In this document: positions 29,996 through 38,005 of the stretch, in pieces
How positions within the stretch are numbered: the first letter of the stretch is position 1
How the letters are laid out: every line of letters begins with the position of its first letter
DNA from: Streptococcus anginosus
Lineage (GTDB): Bacteria > Bacillota > Bacilli > Lactobacillales > Streptococcaceae
DNA: 64,000 bases
Assembly: GCF_900636475.1 (NCBI RefSeq)
Contig: NZ_LR134283.1
Coordinates: 1,674,001-1,738,000, forward strand
Reading direction: 5' to 3'
The notes under the pieces: generated by a model
Databases searched by the model: none
Seen by the model: only the letters and a program-made list of their open reading frames with translations
Told to the model about the DNA's origin: nothing
Translations under genes and position numbers: made by a program

Positions 29996-30355
29996 TTGAA
30001 GAAAAGCTATCGCGTCAAGAGCGAGAAAGATTTTAATGCGATTTTCAAAAGTGGGCAAAGTTTTGCCAATAGAAAATTCGTCATTTATAAATTAGAAAAG
30101 AAACAAAAACACTTTCGAGTAGGAATATCTGTCAGTAAAAAACTAGGAAATGCGGTCATGCGCAATAAGATTAAACGCCGTATTCGACACGTTTTGATAG
30201 CTCATCAAGCAGAGTTAGCAGCGCTTGATTTTGTCGTTATTGCACGCAAAGGTGTGGAAATTCTGACTTATCAAGAATTAGAGCAAAATTTGCTTCATGT
30301 ACTAAAAATAGCAAAAATTTATCAGGAAGGTTTGAGTAGTGAAAAAGAAAAGTAA
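29996..30355 (+). CDS. rnpA: Ribonuclease P protein component
   Basis: This 119-residue basic protein assists the RNase P RNA in tRNA 5' maturation. The conserved arginine-rich helix ([11 protein letters not shown], the RNR motif) and the [15 protein letters not shown] strand are present. The TTG at 29996 is chosen: the family begins K-K-x-(Y/F)-R-V and GGAG lies about 7 bases upstream. Its end overlaps yidC by 17 bases. Confidence 0.93.
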   Translation: MKKSYRVKSEKDFNAIFKSGQSFANRKFVIYKLEKKQKHFRVGISVSKKLGNAVMRNKIKRRIRHVLIAHQAELAALDFVVIARKGVEILTYQELEQNLLHVLKIAKIYQEGLSSEKEK

Positions 30356-31154
30356 ACTGGCGGGGCTTTTAGTTTTAGCTTCGCTCATCTTAACGGCGTG
30401 TGGGACGAGTGAGGTCACAGCGAGTTCGCCGGATTTATGGGAGAGATTTGTCTATTTCTTCGCCGTAACGATTCGTTTCCTGTCATTCAATGGAAGTACA
30501 GGAATTGGGATTATCCTTTTCACATTGATTATTCGGACAGTTCTTTTGCCTGTTTTCCAATTGCAGATCAATGCTTCTCGGAAAATGCAGGAAGCGCAGC
30601 CGTTAGTGAAAGAATTGCAGGCGAAGTATCCAGGACGCGACATGGAAAGTCGCAGTCGTTTGGCAGAAGAAACACAAAAGCTGTATAAGGAATTAGGAGT
30701 AAAGCCATCGGCATCATTTTGGCCCTTGCTTATTCAAATGCCTGTGTTGATTGCCTTGTATCATGCTTTGACGCGTGTTGAATTTCTTAAAGTAGGGCAC
30801 TTTCTATGGCTGAATCTGGGCGCGACAGATCCCTATTATATTTTGCCAGTTTTAGCAGCTGTTTTCACCTTTTTGAGTACTTGGTTGAGCAATAAAGGAA
30901 TGGCGGAACGCAATGGTTTGATGACAGGAATGATGTTTATCATGCCGCTATTTGTCTTCTTCTTTGCCATGAGTGTAGCAAGTGGGGTTGCTTTATATTG
31001 GAGCACATCGTATGCGTATCAGGTGTTCCAAACGCTTTTACTAAGCAATCCGTATAAAATCATTGCAGAAAGAGAAGCGAAAGCGACTGCTGAGCGGGAA
31101 CGTGAAGAAAAGAAAAAACGTGCTTATCGTAAAGCACAAAAAAAGAGAAAGTAA
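30339..31154 (+). CDS. yidC: YidC/Oxa1-family membrane insertase
   Basis: The 271-residue lipoprotein insertase places membrane proteins with or after Sec. The lipobox LTAC gives a lipidated C21. Five hydrophobic segments follow, with the conserved hydrophilic-groove arginine region ([15 protein letters not shown]) and a cytosolic loop rich in K and E. A basic tail ([14 protein letters not shown]) resembles the ribosome-binding tails of such proteins. GTG start overlapping rnpA. Confidence 0.94.
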   Translation: MKKKSKLAGLLVLASLILTACGTSEVTASSPDLWERFVYFFAVTIRFLSFNGSTGIGIILFTLIIRTVLLPVFQLQINASRKMQEAQPLVKELQAKYPGRDMESRSRLAEETQKLYKELGVKPSASFWPLLIQMPVLIALYHALTRVEFLKVGHFLWLNLGATDPYYILPVLAAVFTFLSTWLSNKGMAERNGLMTGMMFIMPLFVFFFAMSVASGVALYWSTSYAYQVFQTLLLSNPYKIIAEREAKATAEREREEKKKRAYRKAQKKRK

Positions 31155-31166
31155 GGAGGCACTTGT

Positions 31167-32204
31167 ATGGTATTATTTACAGGAGCGAGTGTTGAAGAAG
31201 CCATTCAAAATGGCTTGCGCGAGTTAGATATTCCACGGATGAAAGCACATATCAAGGTGATTTCTCGTGAGAAAAAAGGATTTTTAGGATTATTTGGCAA
31301 GAAATTAGCCCAAGTTGATGTGGAACCTATTAACGAAACAACTGTAGTAAAAGCTAACCAAAAAGCTGTCAAAGGTGTTCCGGAAGCAATCAATGCTCAA
31401 AATGAGCCCGTTAAAAGTGTGAGTGAAGCAACTGTTGATTTAGGACATGTTGTTGCAGCCATTAAAAAAATCGAAGGAGAAGGCAAAGAAATCTCAGATG
31501 ATGTCAAAGCTGAAATTTTGAAGCACGAAAAAGAAGCCAGCACGATTCTTGAAGAAACAGGCACAATTGACTTATTGAAAGATAGTGACATCGTAAATTT
31601 TCAAAAATCGGTCGCTCAAGAAGAAAAGACAACTGACAAGATTATTTCTTTTGACCAGGCTGTAGAAAAGCGCTCGGAAGTCCAACCGATAGCTGAAGAG
31701 CCGGCTGATTTTGAAGATTTGGGCATTCAAGTGGAAGAAAATTATGATGTTGAAGAAGTTGTTGCGAGTGTGACGGGCTATGTGCAAAACATCGTGGACG
31801 AAATGGATGTTGAAGCTAGCATTGCAAGTGCTCATAATCGTCGGACAATCAATATGCAGATTGATACCAATGAGCCTGGTCGCATTATTGGCTATCACGG
31901 GAAAGTGCTAAAAGCTCTTCAATTATTGGCACAGAATTATCTTTATAATCGCTATTCTAAGAGCTTTTACATTTCTATCAATGTCAATGATTATGTAGAA
32001 CATCGAGCAGAAGTTCTACAAAGCTACGCTCAGAAGCTAGCTGATCGTGTGTTGGAATACCAACATAGTCAAAAGACTGATCCTATGTCTAACAATGAGC
32101 GGAAAATTATTCACCGAATTATTTCTAAAATGGACGGGCTTACCAGCTATTCAGAGGGTGACGAACCAAACCGTTATGTTGTTGTGGATATTGACAGTGA
32201 ATAA
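31167..32204 (+). CDS. jag: Jag/KhpB RNA-binding protein
   Basis: The 345-residue protein has an N-terminal Jag domain (about 1-50, KKGFLGLFGKK), an acidic linker (about 50-190), a KH domain (about 205-270, with GRIIGYHGKVLKALQ) and an R3H domain (about 275-340, R.. HRIISKMDGLTSYSEGDEPNRYVVV). It partners KhpA in streptococci and affects cell elongation and division. It is in the rnpA-yidC operon. A hairpin follows at about 32214-32239. Confidence 0.92.
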   Translation: MVLFTGASVEEAIQNGLRELDIPRMKAHIKVISREKKGFLGLFGKKLAQVDVEPINETTVVKANQKAVKGVPEAINAQNEPVKSVSEATVDLGHVVAAIKKIEGEGKEISDDVKAEILKHEKEASTILEETGTIDLLKDSDIVNFQKSVAQEEKTTDKIISFDQAVEKRSEVQPIAEEPADFEDLGIQVEENYDVEEVVASVTGYVQNIVDEMDVEASIASAHNRRTINMQIDTNEPGRIIGYHGKVLKALQLLAQNYLYNRYSKSFYISINVNDYVEHRAEVLQSYAQKLADRVLEYQHSQKTDPMSNNERKIIHRIISKMDGLTSYSEGDEPNRYVVVDIDSE

Positions 32205-32210
32205 TAAACT

Positions 32211-32246
32211 AAGGACTGAGAAGAATTTCTTTTCAGTCTTTCTTTC
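32211..32246 (+). terminator. Terminator after jag
   Basis: GACTGAGAAGAA pairs with TTCTTTTCAGTC and is followed by TTTCTTT. Confidence 0.65.
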
Positions 32247-32297
32247 CGTTTAGTCCACTAATTGACGTTGCTTGAGATTGAGAAGAAAGGAGCTTAC

Positions 32298-32930
32298 ATG
32301 TCTATTTTTTCAGCTATTGAAACTTACTTAGCATTACAAGGACATAAATATATTTCTCCTGATAAAGCGGGAGAATTGAGAGAAATGATGCTTGATTTCA
32401 AACAGAAAGGTCAGGCAGCACGCGCGGAATTTTCGGACTTGGTTAAGCAATTTCAAAGATTTTATCCAAAATTAACTCTGGAGCGTACCAGCAACTGGAT
32501 GAATCAAGCTCAAATTTTGCGTCCCCATTTTTGGAACTACTTGCGCGGTTGTGGCGATGTCACAGAACCAATGTTTGCCCTTCGCTTATATGGGAATCCG
32601 AAAGACTTTGGGGTGTCGCTAGAAGTTAGTTTTATTGAGCGTAAGAAAGATGAGACCAGTCTGACCAAGCAAAATCGGGTCTTGCAGGTGCCAATCGCAG
32701 TTCCAGTTTATTATTTGGCTCAAATAAATGGAGTCAGTCAACGATTTACTGGAACAGAAGAAAATCGACAGTATTTGAGCCAACAAGTAAAAACAGGGCA
32801 AGTTCGTAAAGTATTAGTGAAATACGATGTAGATTTAGCCCAAGCCACATCAATAAGGCAAGTTCTGGATGAACTTCAGGCTGCTATGATAACACTCATT
32901 CCTTTTTATGAGGCAACCAGAGAATTGTAA
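32298..32930 (+). CDS. Conserved-type cytosolic protein of unknown function
   Basis: This 210-residue soluble protein has no membrane segment or clear catalytic motif. A central basic and aromatic stretch (NWMNQAQILRPHFWNYLRG) and a beta-rich C-terminal half are visible. The ATG at 32298 is chosen because AGAAAGGAG lies just upstream. The frame extends to 32262 without a ribosome site. It lies between jag and rpmH. Confidence 0.75.
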   Translation: MSIFSAIETYLALQGHKYISPDKAGELREMMLDFKQKGQAARAEFSDLVKQFQRFYPKLTLERTSNWMNQAQILRPHFWNYLRGCGDVTEPMFALRLYGNPKDFGVSLEVSFIERKKDETSLTKQNRVLQVPIAVPVYYLAQINGVSQRFTGTEENRQYLSQQVKTGQVRKVLVKYDVDLAQATSIRQVLDELQAAMITLIPFYEATREL

Positions 32931-32982
32931 GAGGTTTAAGCAACCTTTCTTTAGATTTACCAAAAACAATTCCGCACTGCTA

Positions 32983-33011
32983 TTGACAAAAGGCGTAGAA
33001 TCATATAGAAT
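32983..33011 (+). promoter_or_regulatory. rpmH promoter
   Basis: TTGACA (32983-32988) and TAGAAT (33006-33011) have 17-bp spacing. Confidence 0.8.
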
Positions 33012-33084
33012 AGTAAAGTATGTTTAGTAACTGATCACAATAGCCGGCTAAACGAATACAAGAATCTAAGAGGAGGTATTCAAA

Positions 33085-33219
33085 GTGAAACGTACTTATC
33101 AACCAAGTAAAATCCGTCGTGCGCGCAAACATGGTTTCCGTCATCGTATGGCAACTAAAAATGGTCGTCGCGTACTTGCAAGCCGTCGTCGTAAAGGACG
33201 CAAAGTTTTGGCTGCATAA
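33085..33219 (+). CDS. rpmH: 50S ribosomal protein L34
   Basis: The 44-residue basic protein reads [17 protein letters not shown] and ends [10 protein letters not shown], an unmistakable L34. GTG start with AGGAGG nine bases upstream. It has its own promoter and terminator. Confidence 0.97.
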   Translation: MKRTYQPSKIRRARKHGFRHRMATKNGRRVLASRRRKGRKVLAA

Positions 33220-33241
33220 TCCAAACGAATACAAAATGAAG

Positions 33242-33275
33242 AACCAACGGAAACTCGAGACCGCTGGTTTTTTTG
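33242..33275 (+). terminator. rpmH terminator
   Basis: AACCAACGG pairs (one mismatch) with CCGCTGGTT, then a T run. Confidence 0.75.
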
Positions 33276-33318
33276 TTGGATAACAAAGAGACAATCTGCA
33301 TTTACCACGAGATTTTGA

Positions 33319-33384
33319 TATAATAGAAAATGATATAAAGAGGAATGAATGATGAAAATTTTTGATACACATACTAAGGTTTAG
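33319..33384 (+). pseudogene. Orphaned native promoter and first codons of tatD
   Basis: TATAAT (33319-33324), AGAGG and ATG (33352) open the tatD start M-K-I-F-D-T-H-T, then change to K-V and a TAG at 33382. The remaining tatD body lies 10.4 kb away at 43790. This is the left junction of the inserted element. In an element-free strain this promoter would run directly into tatD. Confidence 0.9.
33353..33374 (+). repeat. Left attachment site (attL core)
   Basis: TGAAAATTTTTGATACACAT plus AC is the native tatD start sequence. It matches the right copy at 43791-43812 except T/C at 33366. Confidence 0.85.
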
Positions 33385-33427
33385 AAATGTCTATTTTAAG
33401 AACTAATAAAATTCACACCAGTATAAA

Positions 33428-33448
33428 TTAACCAAGAAACTAACCAAA
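33428..33448 (+). repeat. Likely integrase arm-binding repeats, left
   Basis: TTAACCAA (33428-33435) and ACTAACCAAA (33439-33448). The second recurs exactly near the right end (43671-43680). Confidence 0.5.
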
Positions 33449-33470
33449 GGAAAGCAGATGTAGCATGTAA

Positions 33471-33510
33471 AAAGAAGGAACTAAAATTTTGTTGTTCTTC
33501 TCTTTTTTAT
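33471..33510 (+). terminator. Hairpin with T run at the element's left edge
   Basis: AGAAGGAAC pairs imperfectly with GTTCTTCT, followed by CTTTTTT. It would stop read-through from the tatD promoter into cargo. A promoter-like pair, TTGCAA (33511) and TATTCT (33533), follows. Confidence 0.5.
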
Positions 33511-33568
33511 TTGCAAAAATTTTATATCGTGATATTCTATACCTAGGTGAGAAACGAAGAGGTGTAAA

Positions 33569-35035
33569 ATGTTTAGTAAATTAAGTGAGCATGATTTAAT
33601 AAGAGGTGTTTTTAAATCTAAGTTTAGTCAAATGATGACTCCTTTGGATAAACAGTCTGATTGGCTGCATTCAAAAGGGCCAGAATATATGTGGATTGGT
33701 TTGGTATTATATTCTGGAAGTAGGACAGATAATATGGAAAAAATCATGATGTTTTTAACTAAGTTATCAGAAGTAGTTGATACAGAAAACAACATGTCTT
33801 TTCCTACAATAAGCGCATTATTGAATTTGAATGATGTGGACAAAATAAAGATTATAGATATAATGAAGTTGTATTTTGATTTATCAGAATTTTCTCCCTT
33901 AACTATAGTCTTACCAGATGATGAAAAGGTATTGACTAATAGTTTTTATAGTAGAAACGATATTTTTGAAACTCGATTAAATAAACTAACTAAATTATTA
34001 GATGAGATAACAGACCAGTATAGTCAACTATCAACAGATATAAGATACTTTATATTGTACTATAAGATGTTACAAGGTAAGTTACATTTTATTGATTCAG
34101 AGTCTCAGATGATGGATGCTTTAAAAGCATATCCGTATTTAGAAGAAGGAACTCCTGAGATAGGTTTGATAGGCTCACAAATACGTGCTATGGAAATAGC
34201 TATATCTTTAACCGAAGATATAGATTATAGTTTTAGTAGTTTATTTTGGGATAATATAAGTCAATTAACAGATTGTGAGGTGTTCTCAGTGACTATTAAC
34301 AAAGAAAATAATGTGGATTTACAAGAAATGAAAAGGGAGGTATATTTAGTATTACAATATTATAGAGACTTATTGCAAAATATAGAGCACTTTAATGACA
34401 AACTGTACGTTTTAACTAGTATTTTAACTTATTCTTATAAACGGTTACTAGAGTTAATTAATCATGAATTGCAATATACAATATCAGGACGTTCAATAGT
34501 AAGATCGTGTATTGAAAACTATGTCATGACAAAATATTTAATTGCTGAAGAAGATTCTCATGAAAACATTTGGGAAGAGTACCAATACTATGGAATTGGT
34601 GGGTATAAGCTAATTTCAGAACGATATATAGAAAATTCACCTGAATTAACCCCTTCTCATGTTAATTTTCAGTATTTGAATTTATTAGTTTCCGAGTTTA
34701 TAGATAAAGAATTTATTGATATGGATACAAGATATTTTGGAGCTGGTAATATAAAAAGGAAATTTGAAAAAGTAGGAGAAAAAGATTTATATAGCTATCA
34801 ATATGATTATGATTCTCAATTTGAGCATGGATTATGGGGAGCTATTAGAGAGAGCTCCATTTTGAAATGTGATTCACCAGGTCATCAATTTCATGGAATT
34901 CCTGATATAGATGATGTTCAAGAATTACCAGATGTTAGTAGTGATATAGAGATGGTCTTTAAAAAACATTTATCAGTGCTTAAAGAAATATTCCCAATAC
35001 CTAACGAGGAAACTAACGGGGGAGGCATATGTTAG
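33569..35035 (+). CDS. Large cargo protein A, possibly DUF5677-like
   Basis: The 488-residue soluble, acidic, helix-rich protein is encoded by very AT-rich DNA. The C-terminal half shows R312-x3-E316 in VRSCIENYVMTKYL, a W-x-E-Y-Q-Y-Y-G region, and S416-x3-H420-G in DSQFEHGLWGAIRES. This arrangement (R..E, then Y...S...H) reminds me of DUF5677-type domains, but I cannot confirm it. The N-terminal 300 residues are unfamiliar. GAGGTGTAAA precedes the ATG. Its end overlaps the next gene by 7 bases, so the two are co-translated. There is no signal peptide or membrane segment. Function unknown; a defence role is inference from position and pairing. Confidence 0.7.
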   Translation: MFSKLSEHDLIRGVFKSKFSQMMTPLDKQSDWLHSKGPEYMWIGLVLYSGSRTDNMEKIMMFLTKLSEVVDTENNMSFPTISALLNLNDVDKIKIIDIMKLYFDLSEFSPLTIVLPDDEKVLTNSFYSRNDIFETRLNKLTKLLDEITDQYSQLSTDIRYFILYYKMLQGKLHFIDSESQMMDALKAYPYLEEGTPEIGLIGSQIRAMEIAISLTEDIDYSFSSLFWDNISQLTDCEVFSVTINKENNVDLQEMKREVYLVLQYYRDLLQNIEHFNDKLYVLTSILTYSYKRLLELINHELQYTISGRSIVRSCIENYVMTKYLIAEEDSHENIWEEYQYYGIGGYKLISERYIENSPELTPSHVNFQYLNLLVSEFIDKEFIDMDTRYFGAGNIKRKFEKVGEKDLYSYQYDYDSQFEHGLWGAIRESSILKCDSPGHQFHGIPDIDDVQELPDVSSDIEMVFKKHLSVLKEIFPIPNEETNGGGIC

Positions 35036-36081
35036 ATAAACTAAATAAAACTCAAACGGAATATTTTAAATTATTAAAGAGCATAAGAGCAGATTTGGAT
35101 GTTGAAGATATAGGCTACCATTTAGATAAAATAAGAAATTTTTGGTTTAAAAAAAGAAGACTTATAGAAATAGCTAGTCAATACGTTTTTAATAAATCTG
35201 ATACTTACTTTTATACTGCTACATCTAGATTTAACGTTGAGAGTACGGACAATAATATTTTCTTTGTGATAGGGAAATATCAAATATATGATGACCCACT
35301 CTTATCTTACTTAGAGGTAATTGAAAGAAAAGATACAGTATTGCACTTTGATACCTATCTAAGAAAATTAAAAAATAAAGTTATCGAATCAATTGATGAT
35401 TTACTAATTTTATTGGAAAAGGAAATACCGAATTTTTACATAGTACCATTAAGATTTCTTAATTCCTGTATAAATGAAAATAAAATTGATGTTATGCCAT
35501 TTATAAAAAATTTTTTTGTGGAAGAGATTGATTTTGCACGATTAAATGAGTATGATGATGTGAGTTCTATTGTCATAACTGAACATATATCTCAGGTAAT
35601 GTTTTTTGAAGATGATAATCCCGCGCTGTCAATAAAGGAGCGTATAAAACAATATCGAAGGGAGTTCTCAGACATCCTCCCATCAAATATGAATGATATA
35701 CAATTACTTCAATTTGTTCTATTCGGATATTTTAGTCAAGCAATAGACATCTTTCAAACATCTTCTTATTTTAATGTTTTTCCATTCTTTTCTAGTGTGG
35801 TAACTTTTCTGAATTATAATTTTCTCTTAATGTATATTGCGTATAATAGTCAAGATGAGAGTATGAAGGAAGCTTTAAAAAAATCTAGATTTATCTTTAC
35901 TATATGGTGTGAATATAGGAAAAAAGAGGCCAGTTTATCAATTGAAGCAATAAAGTCACAGGCACTATTAATTGATTTTTATCGTAAAATAGGAATGATA
36001 TATAGAGAGATAGATGCTTTAGGAACACAGGAAAGCATTGCAAAAGAAATTAGTGCTTGCCTAGACTTTTTGGTTGAATAA
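35029..36081 (+). CDS. Large cargo protein B, unknown
   Basis: The 350-residue helix-rich, acidic protein has aromatic stretches near its C-terminal third (SSYFNVFPFFSSVVTFLNYNF) that may be buried rather than membrane-spanning. I recognise no known domain. GGGGGAG precedes the ATG, and it overlaps protein A by 7 bases. Stoichiometric partnership with protein A is likely. A strong bidirectional terminator follows, so A and B form a closed two-gene unit. Confidence 0.7.
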   Translation: MLDKLNKTQTEYFKLLKSIRADLDVEDIGYHLDKIRNFWFKKRRLIEIASQYVFNKSDTYFYTATSRFNVESTDNNIFFVIGKYQIYDDPLLSYLEVIERKDTVLHFDTYLRKLKNKVIESIDDLLILLEKEIPNFYIVPLRFLNSCINENKIDVMPFIKNFFVEEIDFARLNEYDDVSSIVITEHISQVMFFEDDNPALSIKERIKQYRREFSDILPSNMNDIQLLQFVLFGYFSQAIDIFQTSSYFNVFPFFSSVVTFLNYNFLLMYIAYNSQDESMKEALKKSRFIFTIWCEYRKKEASLSIEAIKSQALLIDFYRKIGMIYREIDALGTQESIAKEISACLDFLVE

Positions 36082-36098
36082 ATTAGTTTATAGCACAC

Positions 36099-36137
36099 AA
36101 AAAGAGGAAATCAGTGTTTTATTGATTTCCTCTTTTT
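36099..36137. terminator. Bidirectional terminator after cargo genes A-B
   Basis: A perfect 15-bp stem, AAAAAGAGGAAATCA / TGATTTCCTCTTTTT, with a 9-base loop. Confidence 0.9.
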
Positions 36138-36345
36138 ATTCTTCACTATTAATGTATTCAATGATATCTTCAACATTGCACTCCAATATTTCACATAATC
36201 TATCAATGGTTTTTGTCGTGATAGGTTCACCCTGTTTCATTCTGTAAAGTGTGTTGGCAGATATTTTTTCTATTTTGATGAGATAATACTCGCTCACATC
36301 TTTTCGTAGTAATGTTTGATAAAAAGGTTTGTAAGAAATTGCCAT
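36136..36345 (-). CDS. Small XRE-type helix-turn-helix regulator
   Basis: The 69-residue single-domain Cro/CI-like protein includes ISANTLYRMKQGEPITTKTIDRLCEILECNVEDIIEY, close to the HTH_26 group. It is transcribed away from the lipoprotein pair. The intergenic region holds a perfect dyad over the opposing promoter, the natural target of this protein. Confidence 0.85.
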   Translation of the reverse strand: MAISYKPFYQTLLRKDVSEYYLIKIEKISANTLYRMKQGEPITTKTIDRLCEILECNVEDIIEYINSEE

Positions 36346-36401
36346 AGTTGCTCTCGCATATAATAATTTTATTATATAAAGACAATATCACAACCAATCT
36401 A

Positions 36402-36430
36402 TTGACTATACTCAATTTACTGAGTATAAT
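36402..36430 (+). promoter_or_regulatory. Promoter and perfect dyad operator for the lipoprotein pair
   Basis: TTGACT (36402-36407) and TATAAT (36425-36430) have 17-bp spacing. TATACTCA-N6-TGAGTATA (36407-36428) is a perfect inverted repeat that fills the spacer, so a bound repressor would exclude RNA polymerase. Confidence 0.85.
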
Positions 36431-36460
36431 TATAAAAAAGATTTTGAAAAAGGAGTTTTT

Positions 36461-37495
36461 ATGGAAAAGAAAATAATAACCGCAAGTTTAGCTCTACTCT
36501 CAGTGTCTCTACTGTTAGGAGCATGTTCAATTAGTAAAGAAAAGTCAGAAAGTAAAACTGCTACAAAAACTGAAAAGAAGGTGGTAGAAAAGAAAGGAGT
36601 AGGTCTAGGAGAATATCTGAACCAAAGTGATAAAAATCCACAAATCTGGTATGCAGTGGATAGTGTTTCACAAGGCGGAAAAGTTAAAGAATTGTTTTTA
36701 GTCCAAGATAGAAAAACAACTTACTACAATACGTCTACAGAGACTAATTTCTCATCAATATCTGCTACGGACTATGAAAAAGATTATTTAGGAAGGAATC
36801 TTTATTCTTCGGGGAATATCGCGCAAGGTTTATTAGATGATTTCAATGAGACTGATACTATCACTAAAATTACGACGAAAAACCTAACAGATGTTATAAA
36901 GAAATACGATACAGAAGATGGAAATCAAGATGGTGTTATTCAAGCGCCATCAATGAATGCTTTGACATTTGCTGAAGTCATAAAATCCTCAGATTCAGAG
37001 ATTATTAATCTAGCGAAAAAAATAGAGAGTGCAAAGATACATTATACAATTTTAAAAGCCAAAATTAACTTAGAGATGCAGACTTTAACAGATGGTTCTA
37101 ATAATACTCAAGCATTAAAAAAATTAAGTCAGTTAGAGGAGAGACTTGTCAATAAAAAAGGTGACGAATATTTGTTAGAATTTTACACTGATGAAGATTT
37201 TGAGAAGACAGAGTATGAAGTTTTACAGTTTAAAACTTATAATCTAATTTATGAAAATAAAGTTTATGATGACTTTATGATAAAGGAAGACAGATTTAAG
37301 TTAACTACAAATCAAATACCGCTTGCTACGAAAAAGGTAGGTAATACTAATTTCATGGGATTTGTAGGTAGTGCTTCTCTATCTTTTGTGACTAAGCAAC
37401 CAGAAAATAATATGGAATTAACGGTAGATACGTATGCTAAAAAACCAAAAAATGTTAGCTTTTATCAAGTAGGACATTCAGATAATAAAGAATAA
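36461..37495 (+). CDS. Putative lipoprotein, element-encoded
   Basis: The 344-residue protein has a signal peptide ending in LLGAC (lipidated C22), a lysine- and threonine-rich linker to about residue 48, and a globular domain without a recognised family. AAAGGAG precedes the ATG. It would sit on the outer face of the membrane. It is followed 20 bases later by a second lipoprotein. Host interaction or exclusion of related elements is possible but unproven. Confidence 0.75.
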   Translation: MEKKIITASLALLSVSLLLGACSISKEKSESKTATKTEKKVVEKKGVGLGEYLNQSDKNPQIWYAVDSVSQGGKVKELFLVQDRKTTYYNTSTETNFSSISATDYEKDYLGRNLYSSGNIAQGLLDDFNETDTITKITTKNLTDVIKKYDTEDGNQDGVIQAPSMNALTFAEVIKSSDSEIINLAKKIESAKIHYTILKAKINLEMQTLTDGSNNTQALKKLSQLEERLVNKKGDEYLLEFYTDEDFEKTEYEVLQFKTYNLIYENKVYDDFMIKEDRFKLTTNQIPLATKKVGNTNFMGFVGSASLSFVTKQPENNMELTVDTYAKKPKNVSFYQVGHSDNKE

Positions 37496-37515
37496 AATAA
37501 AGGTGGCTGTAGAGA

Positions 37516-37866
37516 ATGAATAATTTCAAGAAAATAGTAGTATTTGTGGTAACAATGCTGATGGCGATTTTTTTAGTTGCCTGCTCATCTAAAGGCGATT
37601 TAGATGGGACTTATACCTACAAAGAAGACGGAGCAAGTATGATGATTACAATTAATGGGAATAAAGGGCGTGTGAAAATTAAGGCTGGTGATAATAACGC
37701 TGCATTAAATCTTGCTTTAAATAATATAGAATTTACCATTGATAGGGAAAGTAAGACATTTAATTTTGCCGGTAGAGAAGATTCACAATTATATTACTCT
37801 GTTTCGGGAAATTCACTAACAGTTCGCGGTGGTGGATTTGGTTCAGTAACCTTACAGAAAGAATAG
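37516..37866 (+). CDS. Small putative lipoprotein
   Basis: The 116-residue protein has a signal peptide with LVAC (lipidated C23) and a compact beta-rich domain with D-G-T-Y-T-Y and repeated glycine turns. It is in the operon of the preceding lipoprotein. Family not recognised, though the pattern resembles small beta-barrel lipoproteins. Confidence 0.75.
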   Translation: MNNFKKIVVFVVTMLMAIFLVACSSKGDLDGTYTYKEDGASMMITINGNKGRVKIKAGDNNAALNLALNNIEFTIDRESKTFNFAGREDSQLYYSVSGNSLTVRGGGFGSVTLQKE

Positions 37867-37912
37867 CTATCCACTGCTCCAGTAGAAAAGAAAATAGAAT
37901 AATCGTTTCTTT

Positions 37913-37986
37913 CCCAATAATGTGAAAAACGCTAGTTTTTCACATTATTGGGAAGCCAAAGGACACATCGACCGATGTGTCCTTTT
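37913..37986. terminator. Tandem perfect hairpins (bidirectional terminator)
   Basis: The first stem has 18 perfect base pairs (CCCAATAATGTGAAAAAC / GTTTTTCACATTATTGGG, loop GCTA). The second has 13 (AAAGGACACATCG / CGATGTGTCCTTT, 2-base spacer) with a T run. They lie between convergent element genes. Confidence 0.85.
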
Positions 37987-38005
37987 AATATATCTTTACT
38001 CTATT

